From Actinomycetota bacterium (GTDB taxonomy: Bacteria > Actinomycetota > Geothermincolia > Fen-727 > Anoxymicrobiaceae): DNA of 32,496 bases. Numbering within the stretch: position 1 is the stretch's first letter; the number at the start of each line of letters is the position of its first letter. The DNA is taken from the NCBI GenBank assembly GCA_020062425.1, contig JAGUWJ010000008.1, forward strand, positions 1-32,496, given 5' to 3'. The notes under the pieces were generated by a model. It was not told where the DNA came from. It ran no database searches and was given only the letters and a program-made list of their open reading frames with translations. This document shows, piece by piece, positions 1 through 8,478 of this stretch. The position numbers and the translations under genes were made by a program.

Positions 1-1
1 C

Positions 2-265
2 GTCGAGCAGGGCCGGCAGGGCTCTCGCGCGCTGGCGGGTGGCTGCTGCAAGCGCCTCTTCTGCAACTCACACGAGCGCTGCAACGTGCTCTCGGGCGGC
101 GAGTGCCGCAACCCGGACACGGCGAGGACATCCATGTCAGGGCTGGGTGTCAACTTCAACAAGCTGAACAGGGAACTGGGCTGGCAGATGAGCGAGAAAC
201 CGGTGCCCGGTGAGGAGGCACGAGGCTGGATGGCGGGGCTGGTACTTCTGGGCAAACACGGTTGA
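2..265 (+). CDS. DUF2284 family predicted metal-binding protein, C-terminal fragment (5' end outside window)
   Basis: Frame 2 is open from the window edge to TGA at 263-265: ...GGCCKRLFCNSHERCNVLSGGECRNPDTARTSMSGLGVNFNKL... The Cys-rich motif with C-R-x-P-x-x-A-R-x-S-M resembles the DUF2284 C-terminus. Confidence 0.72.
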   Translation, partial: VEQGRQGSRALAGGCCKRLFCNSHERCNVLSGGECRNPDTARTSMSGLGVNFNKLNRELGWQMSEKPVPGEEARGWMAGLVLLGKHG

Positions 266-298
266 CGGCCCCCGGCGAGGCGCTCTGGAAGGGATGAG

Positions 299-1246
299 AT
301 GGCTGAACAGGCGGAGGTGAACTCCCGCCCGGGGACGGGGAAGATGCTGCTGCCGTACCTCCTGCTCCTCCTCACCTCTGTCGCATGGGGATGGAGCGGC
401 GTGCTCGTGCGCTGGGCGGACCTTCCCGGCAGGGAGTACATCCTCGTTTTCTGGAGGTCTGTCTTCGCGCTCGCTTTCTACGCCGCGGCGGCGCTACTTT
501 CAAGGGAGAAGAAGCCCCACCGGCCCGGGACCGCAACCGACTTCGCGCTGCTGGCCGCGAGCGGCCTTGCCACGGCGGTGTTCGCCATCTGCGCGTTCAA
601 GGCCTACAACATGGTGGACATCGGCACGGCCACCTTCATCATCTACCTGGCCCCGGTGTTCGTGGCGCTGCTCGCGCCGGTAGCCTTGAAGGAAAAGCTC
701 GAAGGCTCCACGCTTGTGTGTCTGGCCATCGCGCTTGCCGGCACCGCACTTCTCTCGCTGGGCCAGAACACGTCCGACGGCGGCTCCATGCCCAGGGGCG
801 CGCTGCTGGCGCTGGCTGCGGCGGGGGCCTGGGCTGTGCTGATGCTAATCTGGAAGAAGCTCCGCGAGACCCGCTCGCCGCTGAACATCGGGCTGTGGAC
901 CAACGGCGTCTGCGCTCTCTTTTATGCCCCGTTCTCCATCCCTCAGACGTACCGCCTCACACCGGAAGGCTGGGCGGCCATCGCCATCTACGGCGTGGTG
1001 ATCATGGGTGGTGCGGGGGTCGTCTATCTCTACGCCCTCAAGCGCGTCAAAGCCCAGGACGCGGGGCTGCTCTCGTACATCGAGCCGGTGGGTGCCATGG
1101 CCCTGGGGGCGGTGCTCCTGGGTGAGACAGTCAGCCCGGTGGAGGTAGCCGGAGCTGCTCTTATAATCGCGGCGGGGATACTCCTCTTAAGGTTCCGGCG
1201 CGGCGGGCCAACGACTGCCGAGGTGTTTGACGCGGCGGAGCGCTAG
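299..1246 (+). CDS. DMT superfamily (EamA-type) transporter
   Basis: 315 aa, about 10 hydrophobic segments in two EamA-like halves (SVAWGWSGVLVRWA...; LLSYIEPVGAMALGAVLLGETVSPVEVAGAALIIAAG). GAAGGG upstream of ATG. Confidence 0.9.
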   Translation: MAEQAEVNSRPGTGKMLLPYLLLLLTSVAWGWSGVLVRWADLPGREYILVFWRSVFALAFYAAAALLSREKKPHRPGTATDFALLAASGLATAVFAICAFKAYNMVDIGTATFIIYLAPVFVALLAPVALKEKLEGSTLVCLAIALAGTALLSLGQNTSDGGSMPRGALLALAAAGAWAVLMLIWKKLRETRSPLNIGLWTNGVCALFYAPFSIPQTYRLTPEGWAAIAIYGVVIMGGAGVVYLYALKRVKAQDAGLLSYIEPVGAMALGAVLLGETVSPVEVAGAALIIAAGILLLRFRRGGPTTAEVFDAAER

Positions 1247-2580
1247 CGGTCGACGCAGACCGGCGCCGCGTCCGTCGGTAGCGCGAGCTCGCTGGAGCGA
1301 GCTGCGACAACCGTCTGCCGGTAGAGAAGGTTGAAGGCGAACCAGTAGGTCCAGTGGCGCTTGAATACCATCCGCTTGAAGATGGAACGGTACGAGTAGA
1401 ACTGACGATGGACCTGCCTCGTGCTCTCGAAGAGCCTCTCCGGACTCATGTTCCGGGGGCGGAAGACGACATGGCTGTCCCAGGAAGGGTCGAGCCAGAA
1501 CTCGGGCTCGACACGCTTTTCTGCGAGCAGCTGGCTGTACAGCCTCGTGCCCGGATAAGGGGTGAGGTTAGCGAATTGCGCGACCTGGATCTTGTTCCTT
1601 ATGGCGAAATCGACCGTATCCGAGAACACCGACTCGTCGTCGGTATCGAACCCGAAGACGAAAGCGCCCATAACGTGGATATTGTTCTTCTCGAGCAGGT
1701 GAAGAGCCTCAGCATATTCCTCCACCTTGTTCTGGAGCTTGCCCATCTCGGCGAGACTGTGCGGTGACAGCGTTTCCAGACCCACGAAAAGGAAACCGCA
1801 GCCGCTCTCACCCGCGAGCTTCACCAACTCCTCGTCCCTGGCCATCGTTATCGAGGCCTGAGATCCCCAGAGGATCTTCAACGGAACAAGGGCCTTGAAC
1901 AGCTCCCTTGCGCGCCGGGGGTTTGCCGCGATGTTGTCGTCAACGAACGCCACGACCTTTTTCCTCACGCGGTTGTTCCTGGGGAGTGACTCGACCTCGG
2001 CCAGCACGTTGTCGACATCACGCACGCGTATCCTCCGCCCGTTGAAGGCGGTCACGGAGCAGAAGTTACAGCTGTGCGGGCAGCCGCGCGAGGTCTGAAC
2101 AACGTTCGCGCTCCAGTAGTGTTTGGGCTTTATCAGGTCGCGCCGCGGGAGCAGAGGCCTCTCGAAATCCGGAAAGCCCTCCTGCCGGTATAAGCGCTCG
2201 AGGCGCCCCGCTTCCGCGTCGGCGACCACTTGCGGCCATATCTGTTCGGCCTCGCCGACCACAACACTGTCGGCGTGCTCCAGCGACTCTTCCGGAAGCA
2301 TAGAGGCGTGAACTCCCCCCATGACCACTTTCGCTCCCGCCCGGCGATAGGCGTCGGCGATCTCGTAGCAGCGGGGGGCTGTGGCGGTCATTGTCGTGAT
2401 TCCGACCAGATCGGGAATATCAGAGAAATCGATGGGCTCCACGCTCTCGTCAACGATACGCACATCGGTGGTGTCCGGGGTATACGCGGCAAGGTACATG
2501 AGCCCGAGCGGGGCCAGCAGCCCCTTGTTAAAAAGGTAAGACTCCCCGTTCTTGGTGGGGGCGACCAGGTGCAGTCTCAT
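1243..2580 (-). CDS. B12-binding domain / radical SAM protein
   Basis: N-terminal B12-binding-like Rossmann region (VGITTMTATAPRCYEIADAYRRAGAKVVMGGVHASMLPEE), radical SAM CxxxCxxC motif (SRGCPHSCNFCSV) and a DUF4070-like C-terminus. The ORF is open to 2673; I prefer the ATG at 2580 (MRLHLVAPTKNGESYL). Confidence 0.88.
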   Translation of the reverse strand: MRLHLVAPTKNGESYLFNKGLLAPLGLMYLAAYTPDTTDVRIVDESVEPIDFSDIPDLVGITTMTATAPRCYEIADAYRRAGAKVVMGGVHASMLPEESLEHADSVVVGEAEQIWPQVVADAEAGRLERLYRQEGFPDFERPLLPRRDLIKPKHYWSANVVQTSRGCPHSCNFCSVTAFNGRRIRVRDVDNVLAEVESLPRNNRVRKKVVAFVDDNIAANPRRARELFKALVPLKILWGSQASITMARDEELVKLAGESGCGFLFVGLETLSPHSLAEMGKLQNKVEEYAEALHLLEKNNIHVMGAFVFGFDTDDESVFSDTVDFAIRNKIQVAQFANLTPYPGTRLYSQLLAEKRVEPEFWLDPSWDSHVVFRPRNMSPERLFESTRQVHRQFYSYRSIFKRMVFKRHWTYWFAFNLLYRQTVVAARSSELALPTDAAPVCVDR

Positions 2581-2632
2581 CTCTCGATATCCACGGACAG
2601 CTGCCGCATTTTTTCCATTCCCATGCAGACCT

Positions 2633-2665
2633 AAAATAAAAAAGCCCCGAGAATCGCTCCCCGGG
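2633..2665 (-). terminator. Probable intrinsic terminator downstream of the ferric-reductase-like gene
   Basis: Minus strand: CCCGGGGAGCGATTCTCGGGGCTTTTTTATTTT, an imperfect ~8-bp GC stem followed by a U-rich tract. Confidence 0.6.
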
Positions 2666-2767
2666 ATGAGCAATCACTACCTAAAGAACTCAAACTCGGG
2701 AAAGATTATACCATACGGATCTCCCGAAAGGAGCCAGAACATCCAGTCATGAGCGTTCAACCTGACC

Positions 2768-3388
2768 TCACCTTCGATACACCCTGTAAGCGAGCGCCAG
2801 GCCAGCCATGACCCCGTAGGAGGCGAAGACTATCCTCAGGCCCCGGTACGCCTGCAGGTTGGAGCCGATGATGAACGCCTTGACGAGGAGCCCCGCGAAT
2901 ATAAGGTAGTTGAGCTGGTGGATGGTACGCCAGACCTTGCACAGCTTTTTGCGCGCCAGCGCGGCTGTCATGGTCACAGCGAGCAGCACCAGGGCCACCG
3001 GGCCGATTATCCAGGCCTTGTTGTAAGCATAGACATCAACTCCGGTGAGCAGGTACAACATGTGAAGCACCCCGAGGGTGAACCCGAGGGCGCCGGAGAC
3101 CCTGTGGTATAACTGGACCGACTTCGCCTTGAATATGCGGTAGAGGGGACGGCTCAATGCGCCGGTCATGATGTTGTGGAAGATGAAAGCGAAGGCGAGC
3201 ATGGCAAATACCTTGGCCGGGCGCTTCGACGCCAGCGCGACCGGCAATGCCAGCGTTGCAGCGGCCGCGAGGAGAACGATGACCCTGAGGAACGTTCTCT
3301 GTCCGCTGCTGAGTTTTCGCCTGGTTCCCTCCATCGCAATCGACCTTTCCGCCTCGGCCGGCAGCCCTATTTTTCCGCAAGGCCGCAC
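2768..3388 (-). CDS. Ferric-reductase-like transmembrane protein (MsrQ/FRD-like)
   Basis: About 6 TM segments with conserved His positions (FIFHNIM, YHRVSGALGFTLGVLHML, WRTIHQLNYLIFAG). The start is probably the internal Met MEGTRRKLSSGQRTF. Confidence 0.75.
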   Translation of the reverse strand: MRPCGKIGLPAEAERSIAMEGTRRKLSSGQRTFLRVIVLLAAAATLALPVALASKRPAKVFAMLAFAFIFHNIMTGALSRPLYRIFKAKSVQLYHRVSGALGFTLGVLHMLYLLTGVDVYAYNKAWIIGPVALVLLAVTMTAALARKKLCKVWRTIHQLNYLIFAGLLVKAFIIGSNLQAYRGLRIVFASYGVMAGLALAYRVYRR

Positions 3389-3515
3389 GTTGACGCAAGC
3401 GTCCTACGGTGATGACTGGGGGACGCTGTGGTGGTAGACTCGGCAGTAGAAGCAACGCCGGCCCCGGCCGGCGAATCCCTCTGACCCTGGATCACACCGG
3501 AAAGGGGAGTGCCAG

Positions 3516-4661
3516 ATGTTCTGTACGAACTGCGGGAAGGAAGTCCCCCCTGGAAACCAGTTCTGCCCCAACTGCGGAACACAGGTCGAGCAGGCACAGG
3601 CCCAGACGGGGGCTCCCCCGGTGGCTCCGCCACCCGCTGCCAGTCCACCCCCGGCGGGCGCGCCCGGCGGTGCGGAGAAAGCCCCCGGTAAGAAGAAGTG
3701 GGTCATACCGCTCGTCGTGGTGGTGTCCCTGCTGGTCATAGCCGCGGTAGTGCTCGCTCTGATCTTCTTTGTCTTCGGCGGGGGGAACACCCCCGAGGAT
3801 GCCGCGAACGTGTTCTTCCAGGCGATCGAGCAGAAAGACGCCCAGCTCATAATAGACAACACCGACCTGTCAAGCCTGGGAGATGAGCCCGGGGTGGAAG
3901 GGAAGTTCAAGAAGTACGTGAGGGACAGCATGCCTTCGGATTCCTCACTCGAGTTCACCGGGCTCGAGTACAAGACCAAGGAAAGCGGTGAGAACGCTAC
4001 CGTAGAGGTGATCGCCGGCAAGGCCACGGCCACCGACAAGGACGGCAAGAAAGAAACCACCGAGATCAGCGAGGAAGGCTCGAACACGTTCTTCCTTGTC
4101 AAGAAGGACGGCAACTGGCTGTACACGGTGGACACGTTTCCCGATTTCTCTGCTTCCCTGCAGATGAAAGAGGCCGACCAGTCCCTGCGAAAGCTGGAGC
4201 TGGCCTACGCCACCCTGAAGAAAGATGTCGAGGGCGTCTTCGATGAAATGAGCACGGCTACCGCGCAGAGCTTCGCTGAGCTGGATGCACTTTATAAGAA
4301 ACAGCAGGAAAAGGCGGATGCGCAGATTGACAAGTTCCTCGACTCGGCGGAGGCTGCCAAGAGCGAATATGAGGAGATCTCAGACCTGAAGGGCGTAGCA
4401 GAGTACCAGGGTTACGCCAACCTGCGCTCGAGCCAGATAGACAAGTACATCGAGATAGGGACTCTCTTCAAGGAATTCCTGAACGAACTGGGCGGGCTGA
4501 CCGCCTCCTGGGTGACCAACCCGCCGACGAGCGAGGCGGCGCTCCAGCAGGCGGTCGAAGGCATCATCAACAGTTACGAGAGCAGGTTCGATCAGCTGGA
4601 GAACGAGGCGGGCGAGCTGGGCGAGCAGGCAGATGCCCTGAGCGAGGGTCTCAACCTCTGA
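3516..4661 (+). CDS. Zinc-ribbon domain protein with single TM helix and extracytoplasmic DUF4878-like/coiled-coil region
   Basis: N-terminal zinc ribbon MFCTNCGKEVPPGNQFCPNCGTQ, Pro-rich linker, TM helix (WVIPLVVVVSLLVIAAVVLALIFFVF), then 'EDAANVFFQAIEQKDAQLIIDNTD...' and a long helical C-terminus. Confidence 0.85.
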   Translation: MFCTNCGKEVPPGNQFCPNCGTQVEQAQAQTGAPPVAPPPAASPPPAGAPGGAEKAPGKKKWVIPLVVVVSLLVIAAVVLALIFFVFGGGNTPEDAANVFFQAIEQKDAQLIIDNTDLSSLGDEPGVEGKFKKYVRDSMPSDSSLEFTGLEYKTKESGENATVEVIAGKATATDKDGKKETTEISEEGSNTFFLVKKDGNWLYTVDTFPDFSASLQMKEADQSLRKLELAYATLKKDVEGVFDEMSTATAQSFAELDALYKKQQEKADAQIDKFLDSAEAAKSEYEEISDLKGVAEYQGYANLRSSQIDKYIEIGTLFKEFLNELGGLTASWVTNPPTSEAALQQAVEGIINSYESRFDQLENEAGELGEQADALSEGLNL

Positions 4662-4689
4662 CGTCCATCCGATGAGGAGGTCGATTTCG

Positions 4690-5454
4690 ATGGCGGTTAA
4701 GGGTTCTATACGGCCGGTGTCAGTTCTCCTGCTGGCCGTACTTCTTTTCGCAGTGAGCGCCCTTATCCTCGTTTCGGGTTGCGGCGAGGAGAAAGTAACC
4801 GTAGAGGACGACTCCGGCGAGAAAAATGTGACCAGGAGCCTGGAGGCGTCCGTTGGGGAGGAGATCGTGGTGACCCTCGAGGCCAACCCCTCGACCGGTT
4901 ACTCCTGGAGGCTCACGGAGCCCCTGGACGAGAAGGTCATCACGCTCGAGCGCACGAGCTTCCAGCAGGATGACGTGAAGTCTGGCGCCCCCGGGACCCG
5001 GGTCTGGTGGTTCAGGGCCGTCGGGGAGGGAAAAGCCGAGATAGACATGGAGTATGTTCGCACCTGGGAGAAGGACAAAGAGCCCGCGCGCACGTTCACT
5101 GCCGCCGTCACCGTCTCCGGAGAGGATGGAGCGAAAGCCATGGAGTACTCCGACCCCGATTCGCCGATAGAGGTCGGCAAGGGAGACACGTTCTATATCG
5201 TACTCGACTCGAACCCGACCACCGGCTACCAGTGGGAGCTCGCAGGTCCTTTCGATGACAAGGTGCTGAGTCTCGAGGGGTCCCGTTACGAGGCGCCGCA
5301 GGATACCACAGTCATGGGCGCCGGCGGCAAGGAGTACTGGGAGTTCGACGCCGTGGGGAGCGGCAGTACCGAGGTTTCGTTCAGGTACGTGCGCTCGTGG
5401 GAAAAGGACGTCGAGCCGACCTCAAGCGCCGCCTTCACCGTCAACGTGAAGTGA
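4690..5454 (+). CDS. Lipoprotein with two tandem chagasin (MEROPS I42) protease inhibitor domains
   Basis: Signal peptide with lipobox LVSGC. Two repeats, each with NPxTGYxW (NPSTGYSW, NPTTGYQW), a Gly-rich loop and a YVRxWEKDxEP motif. RBS GAGGAGG at 4673-4679 favours ATG 4690 over the track start at 4672. Confidence 0.88.
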   Translation: MAVKGSIRPVSVLLLAVLLFAVSALILVSGCGEEKVTVEDDSGEKNVTRSLEASVGEEIVVTLEANPSTGYSWRLTEPLDEKVITLERTSFQQDDVKSGAPGTRVWWFRAVGEGKAEIDMEYVRTWEKDKEPARTFTAAVTVSGEDGAKAMEYSDPDSPIEVGKGDTFYIVLDSNPTTGYQWELAGPFDDKVLSLEGSRYEAPQDTTVMGAGGKEYWEFDAVGSGSTEVSFRYVRSWEKDVEPTSSAAFTVNVK

Positions 5455-6799
5455 CTTCCCCCAGCGAGGTAGCGCCTGCGAGTACGGAAGGGACGGCGAA
5501 GAGCAGAAGCGCGAGGGCGGAGCAGATTCCCCCACCCAGGGCCAGCGCAAACGATATGGACAGCTCATCCGACAGGAACCCCATCAGCAGGCCGCCGACG
5601 GGAAACAGCCCCTGGAACACAAGTATGTAGAAGCTCATCACCCGCCCGCGGATGCCGCGAGCCGCCCTCGCCTGGAGGATCGAGTTGATGGTCGCGCTGA
5701 GCGCCAGCGCGGTCACCCCGATGCCGAAGCACAACATCAGCGCCAGCCAGAAGACTTTCACGAGCGAGAACGCGCCGAGCAGGAGACCGATCAACAATAT
5801 CGAGCATCTGATGATATCCTTCTCGGCCACGCGGCGGCTCGCAATGGTTACCAACGGGGCGCCCACAACCGCGCCCAGGCCGATAGCCCCCATCAGCCAG
5901 CCGAACCCGCCGGCGCCCATCTGAAGAACGTCCTTTGAAGCTCCCGGTAGAAGCACTATGAACGAGATGCCGAAGAAGGCGACCACCGCCAGAACGGCGA
6001 GCAGGTTCAGAGCCCACCGGTTGTCCCAGATGTAGGCGAGCCCTTCACGAACGTGCTTGACGACCCCCTCGGGCGGCGGCGGTGCGGAAGGGGTCCTGGT
6101 CCTTATGAGGAGAATAGCGACAAGCACGGCGAGGAAGCTCGCGGCGTTCACATAGAAAGCGACCTCTACGCTCCATGTGCTGATGATGAAGGCCCCCAGC
6201 GCCGGCCCCACGAAGCGCGCCATGTTGAACTGAGCCGCGTCGAGGGCCACCCCGTTCAGCAGGTCGCGCGCGGGGACCAGGTCCGGGACTATGGCGCGCC
6301 AGGCCGGGAAGTTGAAGACAAAGGCGACACCCATCAACGCTGTCAGAGCCATTATCACCCCCAGGTTGGCGACCCCCAGAGTGGTCAGCAGTCCGAGAGC
6401 GAGGGCGCCCAGCATCATCACCACCTGCGAGCCGAGGATGAGCCTTTTCCTGTTGAGGTGGTCCGCCAGTGATCCCGCGAACATCACGAACAGCAGGACG
6501 GGAAGGTAGCTCGCCAGATTGACTGCGCCGACCCACGCATCCGAGTCCGTGAGTATCTTCACGTACCAGAGCAGGGCGGCGGTATGAATCCAGGTTCCGG
6601 TGTTGGACAGAAAAGCTCCCGACCACAAAAGGGTGAAGTCCCTGTTCCCGAAGGCCGAGAGAACGCCGCCGCGAAAGAGGGTGCGCGCGACGAGCTCGGT
6701 CGAGGGTGACGCCACGTCCGCCTCGATCTGCTCGACGGAGATGTCTTCCTTTTCAACTTCCTTATTGCCTGTCACTCCGATTCCCTGCTCACCCCGCAT
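5441..6799 (-). CDS. MFS transporter, EntS/MFS_3-like exporter
   Basis: 12-TM MFS pattern: FGNRDFTLLWSGAFLSNTGTWIHTAALLWYVKILTDSDAWVGAVNLASYLPVLLFVMFAGSLADHLNRKRLI. The start may be GTG at 6775 (see findings). Confidence 0.9.
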   Translation of the reverse strand: MRGEQGIGVTGNKEVEKEDISVEQIEADVASPSTELVARTLFRGGVLSAFGNRDFTLLWSGAFLSNTGTWIHTAALLWYVKILTDSDAWVGAVNLASYLPVLLFVMFAGSLADHLNRKRLILGSQVVMMLGALALGLLTTLGVANLGVIMALTALMGVAFVFNFPAWRAIVPDLVPARDLLNGVALDAAQFNMARFVGPALGAFIISTWSVEVAFYVNAASFLAVLVAILLIRTRTPSAPPPPEGVVKHVREGLAYIWDNRWALNLLAVLAVVAFFGISFIVLLPGASKDVLQMGAGGFGWLMGAIGLGAVVGAPLVTIASRRVAEKDIIRCSILLIGLLLGAFSLVKVFWLALMLCFGIGVTALALSATINSILQARAARGIRGRVMSFYILVFQGLFPVGGLLMGFLSDELSISFALALGGGICSALALLLFAVPSVLAGATSLGEVTSR

Positions 6800-6918
6800 C
6801 TCTCGAGCCGTCTCTGTGATCTCAAGCCTTTCCAGGCCGGCGCAGTAGTCCTCTCCGGGCCGGCCACGAGATACAATTCTAACCTCTTTGCGGCTTGGGT
6901 GGTTGACCTCGCGTCCAT
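6772..6918 (-). CDS. Possible 48-aa small ORF/leader peptide upstream of the MFS gene
   Basis: ATG at 6918 preceded by GGGAGG with an 8-nt spacer: MDARSTTQAAKRLELYLVAGPERTTAPAWKGLRSQRRLERCGVSRESE*. Its TGA overlaps an in-frame GTG of the MFS ORF (GTGA). Confidence 0.35.
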   Translation of the reverse strand: MDARSTTQAAKRLELYLVAGPERTTAPAWKGLRSQRRLERCGVSRESE

Positions 6919-7253
6919 GAATTTGTCCTCCCTGTAAGTAGGGCTATTGCTCCGGGTGATATTTGTCGAAAAACATAGAAATACAGCTGCGAGACCTGCC
7001 CGGCACGCAAGAGGTGGTTGCCGAGCCGTCACCGAATCATGTGTTAAGAGAATAGATAGGGCTTTTCACGGTTGAACCTGCACCTGGTGATGAAACCCGA
7101 GGGCAACCGAGGTGTTTGTCTATTTTGGATTGCAGCAACCAGGGAATGGGGATAATATACAGGAAAGGTTGGCCGAGTCTTAATGACACTCGGTTCCGGT
7201 TATGGCCGGGTCCCGGTACGGGTGCCGGCTGAGCTTCCCCCAAGGAGGTTGGC

Positions 7254-7790
7254 ATGAAAAAGGTCATCGGGTTGCTAGTATTGGTCACCCTTCTGGCCGG
7301 CCTTGTCGCTGTGGCCGGATGTGCCAAGGAAGAGGAAGCAATCGTCACCCCGGAGGGCAGGGTGACATACGAAGACGGCAAGATAACCATCAAAGGGGAC
7401 GAAGAGACCGTCACGTGGACGGTCAGCGAAGCCGGAGAAAAGGTCCTGGGAGTTCCGGTGCCGGAAAACGCGGAACTCGAGAAGGGCTCTGTGGCCGTAG
7501 TGGAAGGGACCGAAGGCGCCCCGGAGGAGAAGTGGGCCGGTGCCACTTTCTATTCACCTGACAGCATCGATCAGGTAATCGAATGGTACAAGAGCGAACT
7601 CTCGGGAAAGAAGGGTTTCACGGATACCTCCACCGAACTTGACGGCCAGAAAGTCGGCCTTTTCTCTATAAGATCCGGAGATATAATCAAATCGGTGATA
7701 GTCAACCCCGGCGGGGCCGGCGGCCCCGGACAATCAGTAATAGTGATCGCCACCGCTGAGGGAACCGAAGTGCCCGGAACAGAAGAATAG
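7254..7790 (+). CDS. Small secreted lipoprotein, unknown function
   Basis: Strong RBS (AAGGAGG), signal peptide with lipobox-like VAGC (MKKVIGLLVLVTLLAGLVAVAGCAKEEE), and a C-terminal 'ATFYSPDSIDQVIEWYKSEL' segment. Confidence 0.8.
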   Translation: MKKVIGLLVLVTLLAGLVAVAGCAKEEEAIVTPEGRVTYEDGKITIKGDEETVTWTVSEAGEKVLGVPVPENAELEKGSVAVVEGTEGAPEEKWAGATFYSPDSIDQVIEWYKSELSGKKGFTDTSTELDGQKVGLFSIRSGDIIKSVIVNPGGAGGPGQSVIVIATAEGTEVPGTEE

Positions 7791-7835
7791 TGACTTCCTG
7801 ACCACGAGGCCTGGAGTCCAAAGGGGGAGCTCAAG

Positions 7836-8303
7836 ATGAAATCCTGGATTAGCAAACGGACGGTGATCTCGATCGCCGCTCTCTCGCTTTGCGTCGCCAT
7901 GCTGGCTGTCGGGGGCTCTGTGGCCGCGCAGTCCGACTCAGACTCAGGGGTCCCGGGCCTGGAGGGGCCGACATTCACGTTCGGCATTGTAAGACTGGCA
8001 TCCTTCGGGACTGGAGAGCCGCCTTCGGGCGCGGCTGCCGAGGTGTGGAATTGCGCCCCTTACGCTTTCACCGGGTACGCTCTCTCAAAGAACCCCGGTT
8101 CGCTGCACGTCTGGATCTCATCTCTCAGCCAGGCGATGATGGACCTCGGTTACAAGCCGGGGGACATCGTGATAGTGCTCTGCTCGGAAAGCCAGATAGA
8201 GAGCATAAACGTCGGTGACTGGATCCAGCTCTCCGGGTTCACCGTCAGGGGCCAGTTCGTACGCGCGAATGATATCGTGCTGCCCGCCCCGTTCGGTTAC
8301 TGA
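7836..8303 (+). CDS. Hypothetical secreted protein
   Basis: Signal peptide (ISIAALSLCVAMLAVGGSVAAQS) and GGGAG RBS upstream of ATG. No family recognised. Confidence 0.7.
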   Translation: MKSWISKRTVISIAALSLCVAMLAVGGSVAAQSDSDSGVPGLEGPTFTFGIVRLASFGTGEPPSGAAAEVWNCAPYAFTGYALSKNPGSLHVWISSLSQAMMDLGYKPGDIVIVLCSESQIESINVGDWIQLSGFTVRGQFVRANDIVLPAPFGY

Positions 8304-8478
8304 GCCCCGGCAAGACCGCAAGCCAGCCCGATGCATCCGCGCCGGTTCGGCGTGGGCTCACAGGAAGATAATCGCAGCGGGCAAACCGTCTTTCATCACC
8401 CTCCAGCCCTGCCGGCCGGAGTTGAACAGTCGCCTCTGACGCCAAGACGCCTCTGTGAGGGAACTCCTCGGAGGGATT

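Noticed and set aside
385-1125. 246-aa ORF in another frame of the DMT transporter
   Set aside because: Gly/Arg/His-rich out-of-frame translation of a clear transporter gene.
3456-3473. CGCCGGCC-CC-GGCCGGCG perfect palindrome upstream of the zinc-ribbon gene
   Set aside because: Short GC-only palindromes are expected by chance in this GC range and there is no T tract or context to support a terminator.
3404-4135. 243-aa minus-strand ORF opposite the zinc-ribbon gene
   Set aside because: Ser/Pro-rich shadow ORF with no recognisable domain; the plus-strand zinc ribbon is convincing.
6990-7250. Possible c-di-AMP (ydaO-type) riboswitch suggested by GGTTGCCGAGCCGTCACCGAATC
   Set aside because: Only a short resemblance; the other conserved ydaO segments were not found.
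8304-8478. Possible riboswitch before the first GT4 gene (GGGCAAACC recalls the c-di-GMP-I/GEMM motif)
   Set aside because: The rest of the GEMM consensus (GACGCAAAGCC and the tetraloop receptor) is absent.
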